A stretch of 64,000 bases of DNA from Prevotella sp. (GTDB taxonomy: Bacteria > Bacteroidota > Bacteroidia > Bacteroidales > Bacteroidaceae). The stretch is taken from NCBI GenBank assembly GCA_016286575.1, contig JAEETB010000001.1, forward strand, positions 1 through 64,000, in the 5' to 3' direction. The position numbers and the translations under genes were made by a program. The notes beneath the pieces are model-generated. The model did no database searches and had not been told where the DNA came from. It worked only from the letters and a program-made list of their open reading frames with translations. This document shows, in pieces, positions 16,578-25,985 of this stretch. Position 1 is the first letter of the stretch; every line of letters starts with the position of its first letter.

Positions 16578-19500
16578 ATGGCAGTATCTGATACACTTAG
16601 AGGATATAGGACCCAGTTCCTTTACACTTTATACAGAATCATTTCCACAAATAATTCTGGAAAAGAGGTTTTCCGTCCTGAAGGAATAGAAGACCTGGAT
16701 ATTCTTGTGGATGACAAAGTGGTAGAGTCAATACAAGTAAAAAACCACAAGAGTAGCCTATTGGGATATGCTCATTTATCATCCAATGCCCATACAACAA
16801 GCTTCTTCTCACGTGGAATAAACACATTGCGTAAGTACCCACAGGCAAAGCTAACATTGTTTTCTTTCTATGTGGTTGATGACGACCTCTCCCAAAAGCC
16901 AAGGTTGTCATACAAGCTCAAACATGATAAATACACAAAATTCTCTACAAACGATATAAATAGTCTTCTCAATGCTTATGAGATAAAGATTAGGTCAGAG
17001 CAGTCATTATATGAAGAGGTTGTTGCTATCTTGAAACAAAGATTTCCCTCCTTTAATCCAGAGTACGAGATTAAATTACTGACTCAGTGGATATACAATG
17101 CGGCTGAAGAAGGTAAAAAACTGACTTACAACGATTTGGTAAATGTGCGCGAACGATATGTTACATTTAATAATCAACAGGCTTCGGTTCTTTCTGAATA
17201 TGGCCTCACCGTTATTAAATTGGACCAAGTACCAGGTATATGTCAAGATAATATAAAAGAAGAGTTTTACAATGGCGTTTCGGCTCGTTTGTATCATATC
17301 CAGGCAGGTTTGGATGTTAAACGAGAGCAGAAACTTTTGCAAATAAAAAACGCATTTATGAACTCTAATGTTGTAATTCTTCATGGTCAATCTGGTCAAG
17401 GTAAGAGTACGTTAGCATATCGATATATAAATGACTATTGCCCATTTGCATATGAAATTAGAAATAGCAATGATGGGAATATCAGCAGAATAATAGCCAC
17501 ACTCTCTGCATTAGCCAAAGACTTACCATGGAAGATTGTATTATACTTAGATGTTATACCATCGAATACTGAATGGGTACAGATTGTCAAGGAGTTTGCT
17601 AACTACGAGAAAGTTCAGTGTATTATAACTATTCGCCAAGAAGATTGGAATCAGAAGAAAAATGAAGTCATTACCAACAATAGTACCATTTCTGAGATAG
17701 AGGTGACACTAATAAAGGAAGAGGCTCATAAAATATATGAGGCTATTAAGTCAGATGACAGGTACCCTTTTCCTTTACCGTTTGAAGATGTATGGAAGAA
17801 AGAGGGCAAACAAGGTTCTCTTCTTGAATTTATTTACTTCCTTAATCATGGGCGCAGTTTGAAGTCAAGAATTGCCGAACAAGTTGAGAAGATCACTGAC
17901 AAAAGCAGGGATTTGCTGGCTTATATTGCATTAGGGAATCACCTCGGTGGTCATATCAACAAGTATTCATTGTCTGATTTGACGAAATTGTCTATTCTTG
18001 AAGTAGAACGACTTGTAAAAAATTGGAATAAAGAATATTTTGTTATCAACGAGGATGGCGAATTCTCTGATGTTCATCCTATTCGTACAAAGCTGATCAT
18101 TGACCAAATATTTAATAACGATGTAAAAATCATAGTGAGATATGGCCTAAATCTGTATAAGCTAGTAAATCCAAATCAAACCGACATCTATCTTATCAGA
18201 TTGATGAACGAGGGTATGTCCGCATGTGATTTGATTGATTGGGAGACAAATCAGAGACAACTCACCCCTGCCCTTTATCATGGTATTGCAAAGGCATTAC
18301 TATGGAAAAGAATAAAGGAATATGAAGAAAAACATAAGGGGCTTATTGACCAACTAAAGAATAAAGTAGGTACAGCATGGAATTGGTATCTTCCCTTTAA
18401 CTTTACAGAAATTGACATTCAAGAATCTGTTGAAAAACTTGTAAAAACAATCAACAACGACATACCCGACCTATCATATATTACCAACCGCTTCGAGCCT
18501 CAATCCATTGTTTTTGAGTATATCGAAAGGTGGCTGTGCGATAAGGAACTGTGTCTTTCTATCAAATCAGGACAAGATTGGTTAAAAGCAGGAGAATTCT
18601 TATATATAGTATCTCAATTAAGCATTACCCCAAAGATAGAAATAGGTACACTTCCATTCAAAGAAACAGGAAGTTCACTTTCGGAAATGTCAACAATACT
18701 CCTAGGATTTAAGTTATACAACTATTCTGACGAAAACATTGCGGACATAGAAAAATCTTTCATTAATAATCTGAGGCATCAATATAATATTGTAAACTTT
18801 GAAATTGATGATGACAGACTGCATATTGTATCATTCCTTGATTATTTTAACAATCACGATGATGAAAGTAGAGCAGGATTTATAACGGAACAGCACAATA
18901 TGGCTATATTAGAACTCTGTCGGAGAGCATTTCCAAAAATCAAGGTATATAATTCTAAAATAATAGATGATACTATTACATCTTTTCTTCCAACTATGCC
19001 CACGGAAAAAAGTATACCTAGAGATAAATTCCCCCTTTATGAGATGACAGAATACTGTACGATATTGAGCAGGTTGTATCAACGGTCATATCTATTACCA
19101 GATCGACTTGCGTATGCAGATACTTGTATATTACTAAGAAAACGATATGCTAAGACAGTCTATGAGGTTGCCCTAAGTATAGAGAAGTGGAGTTGTGACA
19201 AATCAAGAAATAACTCATTGTTGGCCGATGCCTATAAGCAAGCATCCGATCTTATTGCATCCAGTATCATTGAGATACCTAAATCAGAAATAAGTGAATA
19301 TGGATTAGACTACAAATCTGATGAAACATATATCCCTGATGATTTGTATACTCATAAAAACAAGAAAAAGACAGACATAGAAGAGGTTCAGAATCTGATT
19401 TCTACACATATATCCTCACTAAACACTTTTTTCATCCAATCACTTAGTCTTTTAATTGGAGAGCATAATAACAATTACAAACGAACATCGATAGCCAATT

Positions 19501-20501
19501 TATATGAGGCGATTAATCAACTGTACAAATTGCAGACGATGTTCAAAAGAGTTCTTGGCGAATATGTAAACAAGAAGGATTTGGAAAGTGTAGAAAAGGC
19601 AGAAAAAGTCAATCTTAAGATGCTTTGGGTTATATGGGAGGCATATATTAGCAATAACGGCACCAAATTAAATTGTGCAAATCTAATGAGAAGATTTGAT
19701 TTTAAGGAGAAGAACTTAACAAACGAGATTCTTAAAGTGTTGAACACGTATCTCTCCGACCATTCTTCGCAGAAAAAAGCCTCCTATTACGGTTTGTCTA
19801 TCAAGATTGATTGCAAATATGAGGATATTGAGGCCAAAGCTGACATCGTCATAGAGTGTATAGATGCATTACAAAACACATTCTCTAATTACGCTTATTT
19901 CTCATCGGAGCGATTAATCATGGGACGCAAGGTAAAAGAAGTATGGATCAATCCTTTGTATTGTTGTAATGTCCATGATGATTCCAACCTCGACTTACAT
20001 TATACATCAATGTCCATCAACAGATTCTTTGAAATAGAAGAAGATGATAATCTAGAGTCAAGTAGTTACCCGCAATATGATGCTGACAAGGACGCCTATA
20101 ATCTTTGTCCCAAAGTAAGGGATTACAATACTATTATGGCCCAACTTTTTGATATGGTAATGACAACTCATAAAATAACTTCTGCAATACAATTTGTTAC
20201 AGATGACGACAAGGTCGGTTCTGAGGTGATAAAGGATTACGCGGATAAATCGAAAGAGCGCTTCCTTGAAAATAAAGTTATTAATATTCTATCGTATAGA
20301 GTTTCTTTACAGACATCTGACAATGCTGTCAACAACGATATTGGCAAGTTGTTAGATGCGATTGAATCTTTTTATTCGCTCCTCAACATAAATGATGAAT
20401 GGTGGTTAACATGCCAAGATTGCATAGAATCATATCTGGATGTCATAGCAAATGACTGGATGATAAAAGCATGTCTAACAATGAATTACCATGTAAATTA
20501 A
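16578..20501 (+). CDS. Nuclease-STAND ATPase (Cap4/DUF4297-like N-terminus), Avs-like defence protein
   Basis: Residues 1-60 read LRGYRTQFLYTLYRII, then PEGIEDLDIL (D39, D41) and SIQVKN (Q53, K55). This is the D...QxK pattern of Cap4/DUF4297-type endonucleases. Walker A is LHGQSGQGKSTLAYRY near residue 270 and VLYLDVIPSN may be Walker B. About 900 residues follow, probably a winged helix and a long helical sensor, with no clear leucine-rich or WD repeats. In this architecture the C-terminus recognises a phage product, the ATPase oligomerises and the nuclease cuts DNA. It is a single-gene unit with its own promoter, convergent with ietS. The phage trigger cannot be inferred. Confidence 0.7.
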   Translation: MAVSDTLRGYRTQFLYTLYRIISTNNSGKEVFRPEGIEDLDILVDDKVVESIQVKNHKSSLLGYAHLSSNAHTTSFFSRGINTLRKYPQAKLTLFSFYVVDDDLSQKPRLSYKLKHDKYTKFSTNDINSLLNAYEIKIRSEQSLYEEVVAILKQRFPSFNPEYEIKLLTQWIYNAAEEGKKLTYNDLVNVRERYVTFNNQQASVLSEYGLTVIKLDQVPGICQDNIKEEFYNGVSARLYHIQAGLDVKREQKLLQIKNAFMNSNVVILHGQSGQGKSTLAYRYINDYCPFAYEIRNSNDGNISRIIATLSALAKDLPWKIVLYLDVIPSNTEWVQIVKEFANYEKVQCIITIRQEDWNQKKNEVITNNSTISEIEVTLIKEEAHKIYEAIKSDDRYPFPLPFEDVWKKEGKQGSLLEFIYFLNHGRSLKSRIAEQVEKITDKSRDLLAYIALGNHLGGHINKYSLSDLTKLSILEVERLVKNWNKEYFVINEDGEFSDVHPIRTKLIIDQIFNNDVKIIVRYGLNLYKLVNPNQTDIYLIRLMNEGMSACDLIDWETNQRQLTPALYHGIAKALLWKRIKEYEEKHKGLIDQLKNKVGTAWNWYLPFNFTEIDIQESVEKLVKTINNDIPDLSYITNRFEPQSIVFEYIERWLCDKELCLSIKSGQDWLKAGEFLYIVSQLSITPKIEIGTLPFKETGSSLSEMSTILLGFKLYNYSDENIADIEKSFINNLRHQYNIVNFEIDDDRLHIVSFLDYFNNHDDESRAGFITEQHNMAILELCRRAFPKIKVYNSKIIDDTITSFLPTMPTEKSIPRDKFPLYEMTEYCTILSRLYQRSYLLPDRLAYADTCILLRKRYAKTVYEVALSIEKWSCDKSRNNSLLADAYKQASDLIASSIIEIPKSEISEYGLDYKSDETYIPDDLYTHKNKKKTDIEEVQNLISTHISSLNTFFIQSLSLLIGEHNNNYKRTSIANLYEAINQLYKLQTMFKRVLGEYVNKKDLESVEKAEKVNLKMLWVIWEAYISNNGTKLNCANLMRRFDFKEKNLTNEILKVLNTYLSDHSSQKKASYYGLSIKIDCKYEDIEAKADIVIECIDALQNTFSNYAYFSSERLIMGRKVKEVWINPLYCCNVHDDSNLDLHYTSMSINRFFEIEEDDNLESSSYPQYDADKDAYNLCPKVRDYNTIMAQLFDMVMTTHKITSAIQFVTDDDKVGSEVIKDYADKSKERFLENKVINILSYRVSLQTSDNAVNNDIGKLLDAIESFYSLLNINDEWWLTCQDCIESYLDVIANDWMIKACLTMNYHVN

Positions 20502-20510
20502 GCACTTAAA

Positions 20511-20528
20511 GGTCGAAAGATTTTCGCC
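20511..20528. terminator. Possible bidirectional terminator between convergent genes
   Basis: CGAAA-GAT-TTTCG forms a short dyad in the 64-base gap between the stops of the STAND gene and ietS. It has a short stem and AT-rich flanks, so it is weak. Confidence 0.35.
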
Positions 20529-20565
20529 ACGTTAAACGATTTTTCTGCGATTATTTGCTTTTCAG

Positions 20566-22998
20566 TCAGTCAATCTCAATAGAAACGGCATTTGCAATCT
20601 TTACGTCAATCTCTGAACTGAAGTCTATTTGCTGCTCTTCAGTTTCCAACGACACTATCAACGAGTAGCGCATACCCGCCTCTATTTTATCAAGACTATT
20701 TCGGTTATACCACCAGCCAGATACCGGGAACACCGCTATCAGATTGCATGTCGCTAAGTCTGCCGCCGACATTTCTATCCAATCTTTATGGATTGAACCT
20801 TTAGTACGTTTCTTGATACCTATGTACCAACGCTGGGTATCATTCACTACCTTTACATCATCCTCGTCATAGTCACGCTGTATGCGGTGACGGAATGCAC
20901 GTGGCTTTTCATTCACGTTACTCAACTCAAAACGCAAACCAGCAGAAGCATAGTTGTATTTCTTAAATGAAGAAACATAGTTGTCCGTTGGACCTGGTTC
21001 AATGAAATACGACAATGTAATGGACAACTTTACGGTCTTTTCGCCCATCATCAATAGTGTATCCTTTGGCCAAGGCAGTTCATAGATATGCATCTTATTG
21101 AATGAATTACCTTTCTTTTTCTGTCCTTCCTTCTTACCCTTTTTGTAGGGTTGAATACTGTTTTGAGCAATAAAGGTCACACCATTCTTCCTACTCTCAA
21201 GCATCTTCTCCAAATCAGGCACACCGTAACCGCATACGCGCAAACGTTCATCCTTGTCAGGGAAGTCCTGCTCCATTTGCTCCGTCCATTTTGCAGTATG
21301 CACAAACAAGCCTCTAATGGTTTCAGGCCAATAGCTAGGATTTTCCACTGCTACAAAACCCGCATAGCGAGCAGCTAAAGCTGTTGCAGCACTTGTAGCG
21401 TTGAATGTCCTGAAATATTTGAAATAGGTATGCTCGTTTGAAGTTGTCAGCAACTCCAAATCATTATGTCCATACGTCGCACCATTAACATCCATTGTCC
21501 TGTTACCGCCTTCCATCACAACTTCTGGTTTGATGGGCATGTTGGTCATCCACAATAGCGAGGTGGTACTGTAAGGCGACAGACTTCCTTCACGGGCTAT
21601 CACATTCATGGGGTGACCGTTACTGTCAAGCGCCCTCACCTTCTCGGTATAGGCACCAACAGTCAGGGCATTCCATGCTTGCCCCGGATTTAATATGGCT
21701 CGTGTCTTATTAGCATCTGGGTAGTTTTGCCAGTCAAATTCCTCATCCACATTGCCCGCACACTGAACAAACAGTCGCTTCAGTCCTGGTTCATCACCAA
21801 AACATATCTGGTCAAGTGCACTCGACCACGACGATGGCGTACCATCGCTCCATCCCCTATCCTCAGCCACTGCCATGCAGTAACCCATCACGTCGTTGCC
21901 ATGATTGATTTCTGCTATCGAAACACCTTGCTTCGTAAAGTCGGCCCAAAACTGTTTCTCGGCTCCATCTTGTTTGTTAGCTACTTTCACAGAGCACAGA
22001 CGGAATCTGGGTTCCTCTACTCTTCTATTTGCAAGTGCATCTGTCAGGTCACCGTAAGCAGCAACACCGGCCATCATCGTACCGTGAGGCCATTTATCGT
22101 TTACACCCCATTTATTCAATACAGAATAACGCTCATGATCAGCAATTACAGGGAGCAGCATCGGGTGTCCGGCTATAACACCTGAATCCAATATACAAAG
22201 GTATCTGTTGGTTATGGCATCATAACAGTACTGACTCATAATCATATTCAGCCAGTCCCGCTGTTCTGGACCATCCCCTTCTGCTATAAAACCAGCCAAC
22301 GTCGGTACACTTGAAACCTTGACAAAGGTATCAGAGGCATAGAACAAACGTTCCATATCCTTTTTGTTGGCACAGGCTAGAATAACAATACGCTCTGGAA
22401 ATTTCAGATATCGCTCTTTATATTCTATCTGCAAATTATGCATCAGCGAAAGCACTGGGTCAGCTGTGTTCTCAGCAAACCACAGTTCCACCCATTCTTT
22501 CACTTCAGCAGGCATCTGTCCTTTTCCGTGCCAAAGATCATCTACGGTAACAGTTCTTATCTCCTCTATACTTTCCAACAGGGGTTTGTTCAAACGCTCG
22601 TTATTTTTAGTACGTTTGTTCCCCTTATAGGTTTCTACTTTCTTGTCAAGCCAATCCTTCTGTTTCTTTTTCAAGAACAGAATGGCAGAAGTCACCATGC
22701 CACCTTCTGGTGTTGGTGTATCTTGTACTGATACTATATGGCCTATCGTCGGACTGTCAATAGATTTCAGCGCAAAATCATAGTCAGCCGTGTTTCTCAA
22801 CATGATATAGTAGCCGTCTCTGACCTGTGCTACATCAGCCTTCTTCAAGGCCTCTTCGTCCTTGGCTATCACAGCCTTATACAAATCCAGAATCTTATCT
22901 ACATGCCCACCGCCCCTTTCCGGAAGGTTAGGGGTTCCGAAACCAGAACCCTTATAGTCAAACGCCTCTCCTGCGTATGAGATATCGTAGTGCTTCAT
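20566..22998 (-). CDS. ietS: IetS-like subtilisin-family serine protease
   Basis: The 810-residue protein contains an S8 peptidase domain with the catalytic Asp in CILDSGVIAGHP near residue 271, His in PHGTMMAGV near 304 and Ser in NATSAATALAARYAG near 535. No signal peptide is present, so it acts in the cytoplasm. The flanking N- and C-terminal regions are unassigned. The upstream gene is an AAA ATPase whose stop is 6 bases away. The pair matches IetAS, first described in plasmid incompatibility and later shown to protect against phages. The ATPase is thought to control the protease. Triad residues are all present. Confidence 0.82.
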   Translation of the reverse strand: MKHYDISYAGEAFDYKGSGFGTPNLPERGGGHVDKILDLYKAVIAKDEEALKKADVAQVRDGYYIMLRNTADYDFALKSIDSPTIGHIVSVQDTPTPEGGMVTSAILFLKKKQKDWLDKKVETYKGNKRTKNNERLNKPLLESIEEIRTVTVDDLWHGKGQMPAEVKEWVELWFAENTADPVLSLMHNLQIEYKERYLKFPERIVILACANKKDMERLFYASDTFVKVSSVPTLAGFIAEGDGPEQRDWLNMIMSQYCYDAITNRYLCILDSGVIAGHPMLLPVIADHERYSVLNKWGVNDKWPHGTMMAGVAAYGDLTDALANRRVEEPRFRLCSVKVANKQDGAEKQFWADFTKQGVSIAEINHGNDVMGYCMAVAEDRGWSDGTPSSWSSALDQICFGDEPGLKRLFVQCAGNVDEEFDWQNYPDANKTRAILNPGQAWNALTVGAYTEKVRALDSNGHPMNVIAREGSLSPYSTTSLLWMTNMPIKPEVVMEGGNRTMDVNGATYGHNDLELLTTSNEHTYFKYFRTFNATSAATALAARYAGFVAVENPSYWPETIRGLFVHTAKWTEQMEQDFPDKDERLRVCGYGVPDLEKMLESRKNGVTFIAQNSIQPYKKGKKEGQKKKGNSFNKMHIYELPWPKDTLLMMGEKTVKLSITLSYFIEPGPTDNYVSSFKKYNYASAGLRFELSNVNEKPRAFRHRIQRDYDEDDVKVVNDTQRWYIGIKKRTKGSIHKDWIEMSAADLATCNLIAVFPVSGWWYNRNSLDKIEAGMRYSLIVSLETEEQQIDFSSEIDVKIANAVSIEID

Positions 22999-23004
22999 CT
23001 GTGT

Positions 23005-23970
23005 TTAGCCGGCTTTTACGTCAAATCCCTTCACACGCTGTCTCAACGACTCTTCAATCATCGCCTTCGTCAGCGGCTTGTTGGTCAAAATCGAAGTCTT
23101 GATGGCATCTGCACATACAGCACAAATCACAGCCTGACTATAGCCCACAAAAGAGCCTGCCAAATTCTCCATAGTTTTGTCAGAGACACGTTTTTCCAGC
23201 TTCTTTTGCAGTAAGGCAACTATCTCTGCCTTTGTAGGCAACATAAACAGCACCACATCGTCAAATCTGCGGAACAGTGCCTTATCCAACACTTTCATAT
23301 CGTTGGTTGCTGCTATCACGATACTCCGTATCAAAGGTTGTTCCGTCAGTTTCAGAAAACTGTTCAGGATGCGCCTCATCTCGCCAACTTCATTATCTCT
23401 TTCGCGCTCCGTGCCAATGGCATCAAACTCATCAAACAGGTAAACGCCCGGATGGGTATTAATCACCTCAAATAGTTCGGCCAATTTAGCACTGGTGCTT
23501 CCTAGAAATCTGGATACGATTTTTTCCAGCTGTACCACATATAGCGGCAGACCTGTCTCGTTGGCTATCACGCTGGCTGTCATAGTCTTTCCCGTACCCG
23601 AAGGGCCGCCAAACAACAGACGACTGCGGTTTTGCAAACCATTCCGCTCCAACAACTCACGCTCCTGATATTCCATAATGGTACGCTCTATACGTGTGCG
23701 AATCTCTTCTGAAACCACGATGTCATCCAGTGTATAAAGGTTCAGCTCCTCTACCACTGAGTCCGACAAGGCCGTGTTCATGAAACTCATCCGCAGCACC
23801 TTGCCCGCAGAGCGGTTTTTATCCACAATTTTACGAATTTCCTGAGCTGCCACCCTATGACCGGCACGAGCTTCAGCCGCTGCTATTTGCAATGCAACAG
23901 TATTAAAGCCCTCCTTATCATCTTGATAATGAGCGTTCAAAAGGGCTAAAATGCGGTCATTTTGTACCAT
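23005..23970 (-). CDS. ietA: IetA-like AAA+ ATPase
   Basis: The AAA+ domain is complete: Walker A GGPSGTGKTMTA near residue 122, Walker B VYLFDEFDAIG near 180, sensor 1 IVIAATND and the arginine finger region LFRRFDDVV. The N-terminal 95 residues form a short helical domain. At 321 residues it is typical for IetA. It is first gene of the ietAS operon, 6 bases from ietS, with a good -7 box upstream. It probably senses a trigger or holds the protease inactive. Confidence 0.82.
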   Translation of the reverse strand: MVQNDRILALLNAHYQDDKEGFNTVALQIAAAEARAGHRVAAQEIRKIVDKNRSAGKVLRMSFMNTALSDSVVEELNLYTLDDIVVSEEIRTRIERTIMEYQERELLERNGLQNRSRLLFGGPSGTGKTMTASVIANETGLPLYVVQLEKIVSRFLGSTSAKLAELFEVINTHPGVYLFDEFDAIGTERERDNEVGEMRRILNSFLKLTEQPLIRSIVIAATNDMKVLDKALFRRFDDVVLFMLPTKAEIVALLQKKLEKRVSDKTMENLAGSFVGYSQAVICAVCADAIKTSILTNKPLTKAMIEESLRQRVKGFDVKAG

Positions 23971-24003
23971 TCCACGTTAAATTGTAATATTCCTAAGATG
24001 GTG

Positions 24004-24011
24004 CAAAAATA
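24004..24011 (-). promoter_or_regulatory. -7 box for ietAS
   Basis: TATTTTTG on the minus strand matches TAnnTTTG, 33 bases upstream of the ietA ATG. No convincing -33 box. Confidence 0.5.
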
Positions 24012-24146
24012 CATCTTTTTATCGATATATCCGTAAAATAATTCGTTTTTCTGCAAAAAAAAATGGGTCAGGCCCCCGATTTCGAGGTCCAACCCACCTA
24101 TTTTTCTATTTCGTGGTAGCACTAATACCCCCCTTAAATCCAACAA

Positions 24147-24176
24147 AAGCCGACCAGATGATCATCTGATCGGCTT
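24147..24176. repeat. 30-bp near-perfect palindrome
   Basis: AAGCCGACCAGATGA is followed by its reverse complement with a single mismatch, with no loop. It lies in the otherwise empty stretch 23971-24231 between the ietAS promoter and an IS66 derivative. It has no T-run on either side, so a dimeric-protein operator or recombination site is as likely as a terminator. Confidence 0.55.
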
Positions 24177-24231
24177 CCGCACAAAGAACCTTGAAGAATC
24201 CAGTTCAGTGGCTATAATTTGGACGTCTTTG

Positions 24232-24684
24232 GTAAATTACCATTTTGACGTAAACCTGATTTTCAGCAAGTTACACACAAAACATTTTTGGAAAAAATCA
24301 CTTGGGTTAATAATCAACCCGATTGACAGAGTCAGGCCACCTTTTTTTGCTCTTCCTTGGATGAAAGAGACTTATAATTGCATGGGATGAGAGACTTGTA
24401 ATCATTCTCACCCTTCGTCAGTCTGGGCAGCACATCATTTATGTAATCAAAGAAGTTCAGATCATTGAGCTTACAACTTTCATACAGTGAGTACATGAAG
24501 GCTACATTCTGAGCTGCCATATGGCTACAATTCTTTCGCAGGCTCCTGCCATTGCGGTTCTGGTTGTAGTCCTGCATTACTTTTTCGAAATACTCTCTTG
24601 TCTCCATAATCAACTGAAATATGAATTTGGCGACGAAAGTAAATATTATATACTGAATGACCTTACGCTAGCATGATGGCTTTC
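24232..24684 (-). mobile_element. 453-bp IS66 deletion derivative
   Basis: The left end GTAAATTACCATTTTGACGT at 24232 and the inverted right end (GCCATCATGCTAGCGTAAGG, 24661-24682) match the IS66 termini at 7.0 and 0.5 kb with several changes. Almost the whole element is deleted, leaving the start of the first frame joined to the end of tnpC. No 8-bp target duplication is seen. The position equivalent to the -7 box reads TACTTTCG, so the promoter has decayed. Confidence 0.75.
24332..24607 (-). pseudogene. Fused IS66 remnant: first-frame N-terminus joined to TnpC C-terminus
   Basis: METREYFEKVMQDYNQNRNG (first frame) continues RSLRK directly into NCSHMAAQNVAFMYSLYESC, the C-terminal element of TnpC. 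The fusion is in frame and gives an open 91-residue product with no catalytic domain. It could in principle act as a small regulator, but decay is the simpler reading. Confidence 0.75.
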
Positions 24685-24731
24685 CTATCATTCCTGTTTA
24701 ATTATCTGCATGGCATAAGACAATATTGTGA

Positions 24732-25382
24732 CTACTCCAGGGAGCAGTTCGTAACCTTCCACACATACACTACCTGTGGACATTGATTATCAGAACAAGC
24801 CACAAGTTCAACCTTTATATTTTTCACCTGATCATGAATAGTCCTGTATTCCGTCTCAAAACTCGTCAAACGCTTAAGTTCTGACACATTAAGCATCTTG
24901 GGTTGATGAGAGACAAAAGGGAACCATTCTGCATATTCCGTATCTGGTTCTCTATTGCTATAGTCTGTATCAGGTATATTTCCCGGCTCAGCCTTAATTG
25001 GCGCATATTTAAATCTTTTCAGAAAATGCTCCAATTTTCCACATAGAACAAAATAATTATTCCCTTCTAAAAGTGACAACCTCATTAAATCATTAAATAT
25101 TAATTGATGTTGGTAATCGCTTGATGTAAATTTACCAAGGAACTTTAACTCAATATTACAATCAATTCCTCTAAGTGGAAAGGAAAAGTCTACTCTTCTC
25201 TTATCTAATTTATCATATAACTTCTCCAATTCAACTTCTACTCGAAGTTGTCTCTCAATATATTCCGCCAGCGGATAACGAACTGAACTTTCTAAAAGAA
25301 TGTCTGAACGGCATACTGACTGCTGGTAATTAAGCCAATAAAAAATGGCGTTAGCAAGACGAGTTACTTCCTCCTGATCCAT
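24732..25382 (-). CDS. Putative PD-(D/E)xK-like protein of unknown family
   Basis: In the 216-residue protein, KRRVDFSF (D65) is followed by CNIELKFLG (E78, K80). With an acidic residue in the preceding helix (LAEYIERQL) this fits the PD-(D/E)xK nuclease pattern. The C-terminal part has YAEWFPFVSHQPKML and no known motif. I cannot name the family. It is the second gene of a pair whose first gene (89 residues) ends 4 bases upstream. The pair is boxed in by IS66 derivatives on both sides. It may be a small defence or toxin-antitoxin unit. The nuclease call is inference from spacing only. Confidence 0.5.
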   Translation of the reverse strand: MDQEEVTRLANAIFYWLNYQQSVCRSDILLESSVRYPLAEYIERQLRVEVELEKLYDKLDKRRVDFSFPLRGIDCNIELKFLGKFTSSDYQHQLIFNDLMRLSLLEGNNYFVLCGKLEHFLKRFKYAPIKAEPGNIPDTDYSNREPDTEYAEWFPFVSHQPKMLNVSELKRLTSFETEYRTIHDQVKNIKVELVACSDNQCPQVVYVWKVTNCSLE

Positions 25383-25386
25383 AAAA

Positions 25387-25656
25387 TCACTTCAGGTTCT
25401 CAAAGAAAGCCTTTAAGTCGTCATAATGAATATCGTTTATACCTTCTATAATGACACGGACTTGTGGGATATCAAGATGAATTTCAACGAACTGATTATG
25501 AAGTTTTCCCTCCATAAACTCTGATACAACTTCATCCATATATTGTTGGGGATAGTCCTTTGTCCATCCACCACGCAATATCGTTAATCGCGCAGCACCT
25601 TCCGCAATCTGCTGTTGATACACATCCACATCTGGATATCGATTTACATCTATCAT
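25387..25656 (-). CDS. Small acidic protein paired with the nuclease-like gene
   Basis: The 89-residue protein starts MIDVNRYPDVDVYQQQIAEG and has QVRVIIEGINDIHYDDLKAFFENLK at the end. It is acidic and probably alpha/beta. I do not recognise it. Its stop is 4 bases before the next ATG. An IS66-type terminus lies 32 bases upstream of its start (25688), so the native promoter has probably been lost or replaced. As the small upstream partner of a possible nuclease it could be an antitoxin or immunity protein. Confidence 0.5.
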   Translation of the reverse strand: MIDVNRYPDVDVYQQQIAEGAARLTILRGGWTKDYPQQYMDEVVSEFMEGKLHNQFVEIHLDIPQVRVIIEGINDIHYDDLKAFFENLK

Positions 25657-25749
25657 GATCTAAGATTTTTGAGAATATTTATTATTAGTATGCATCCAAC
25701 CTTTTTTACCATAAGCCCTAGCCCCAACATTTGCTGGGGTTCTTGGACA

Positions 25750-25839
25750 CTATAAGTAAATTGGACTATTTGTTGTTTTGAGACCATCAAGCAGGTCGTT
25801 AATACGCTTCTGATAACCATTTCGTTCCATATCAGACAT
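25750..25839 (-). pseudogene. 29-codon IS66 transposase start remnant
   Basis: The frame reads MSDMERNGYQKRINDLLDG and stops after SPIYL. The heptad-like start is reminiscent of IS66 TnpC N-termini. Its place inside an element with IS66-like ends supports this. Too short for a firm call. Confidence 0.35.
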
Positions 25840-25985
25840 CCCCCCTACAGCCGACGCCTCTGCTTCCAGCTACATCGCGTACCGGCATTGCATAATCATG
25901 CGCTATATATCTATCTTCAAATCCCATAACGTTTCAATGTCTTTACTACTTACTGCCATATCTTCTGTTTTTAGAATTAATGGCA

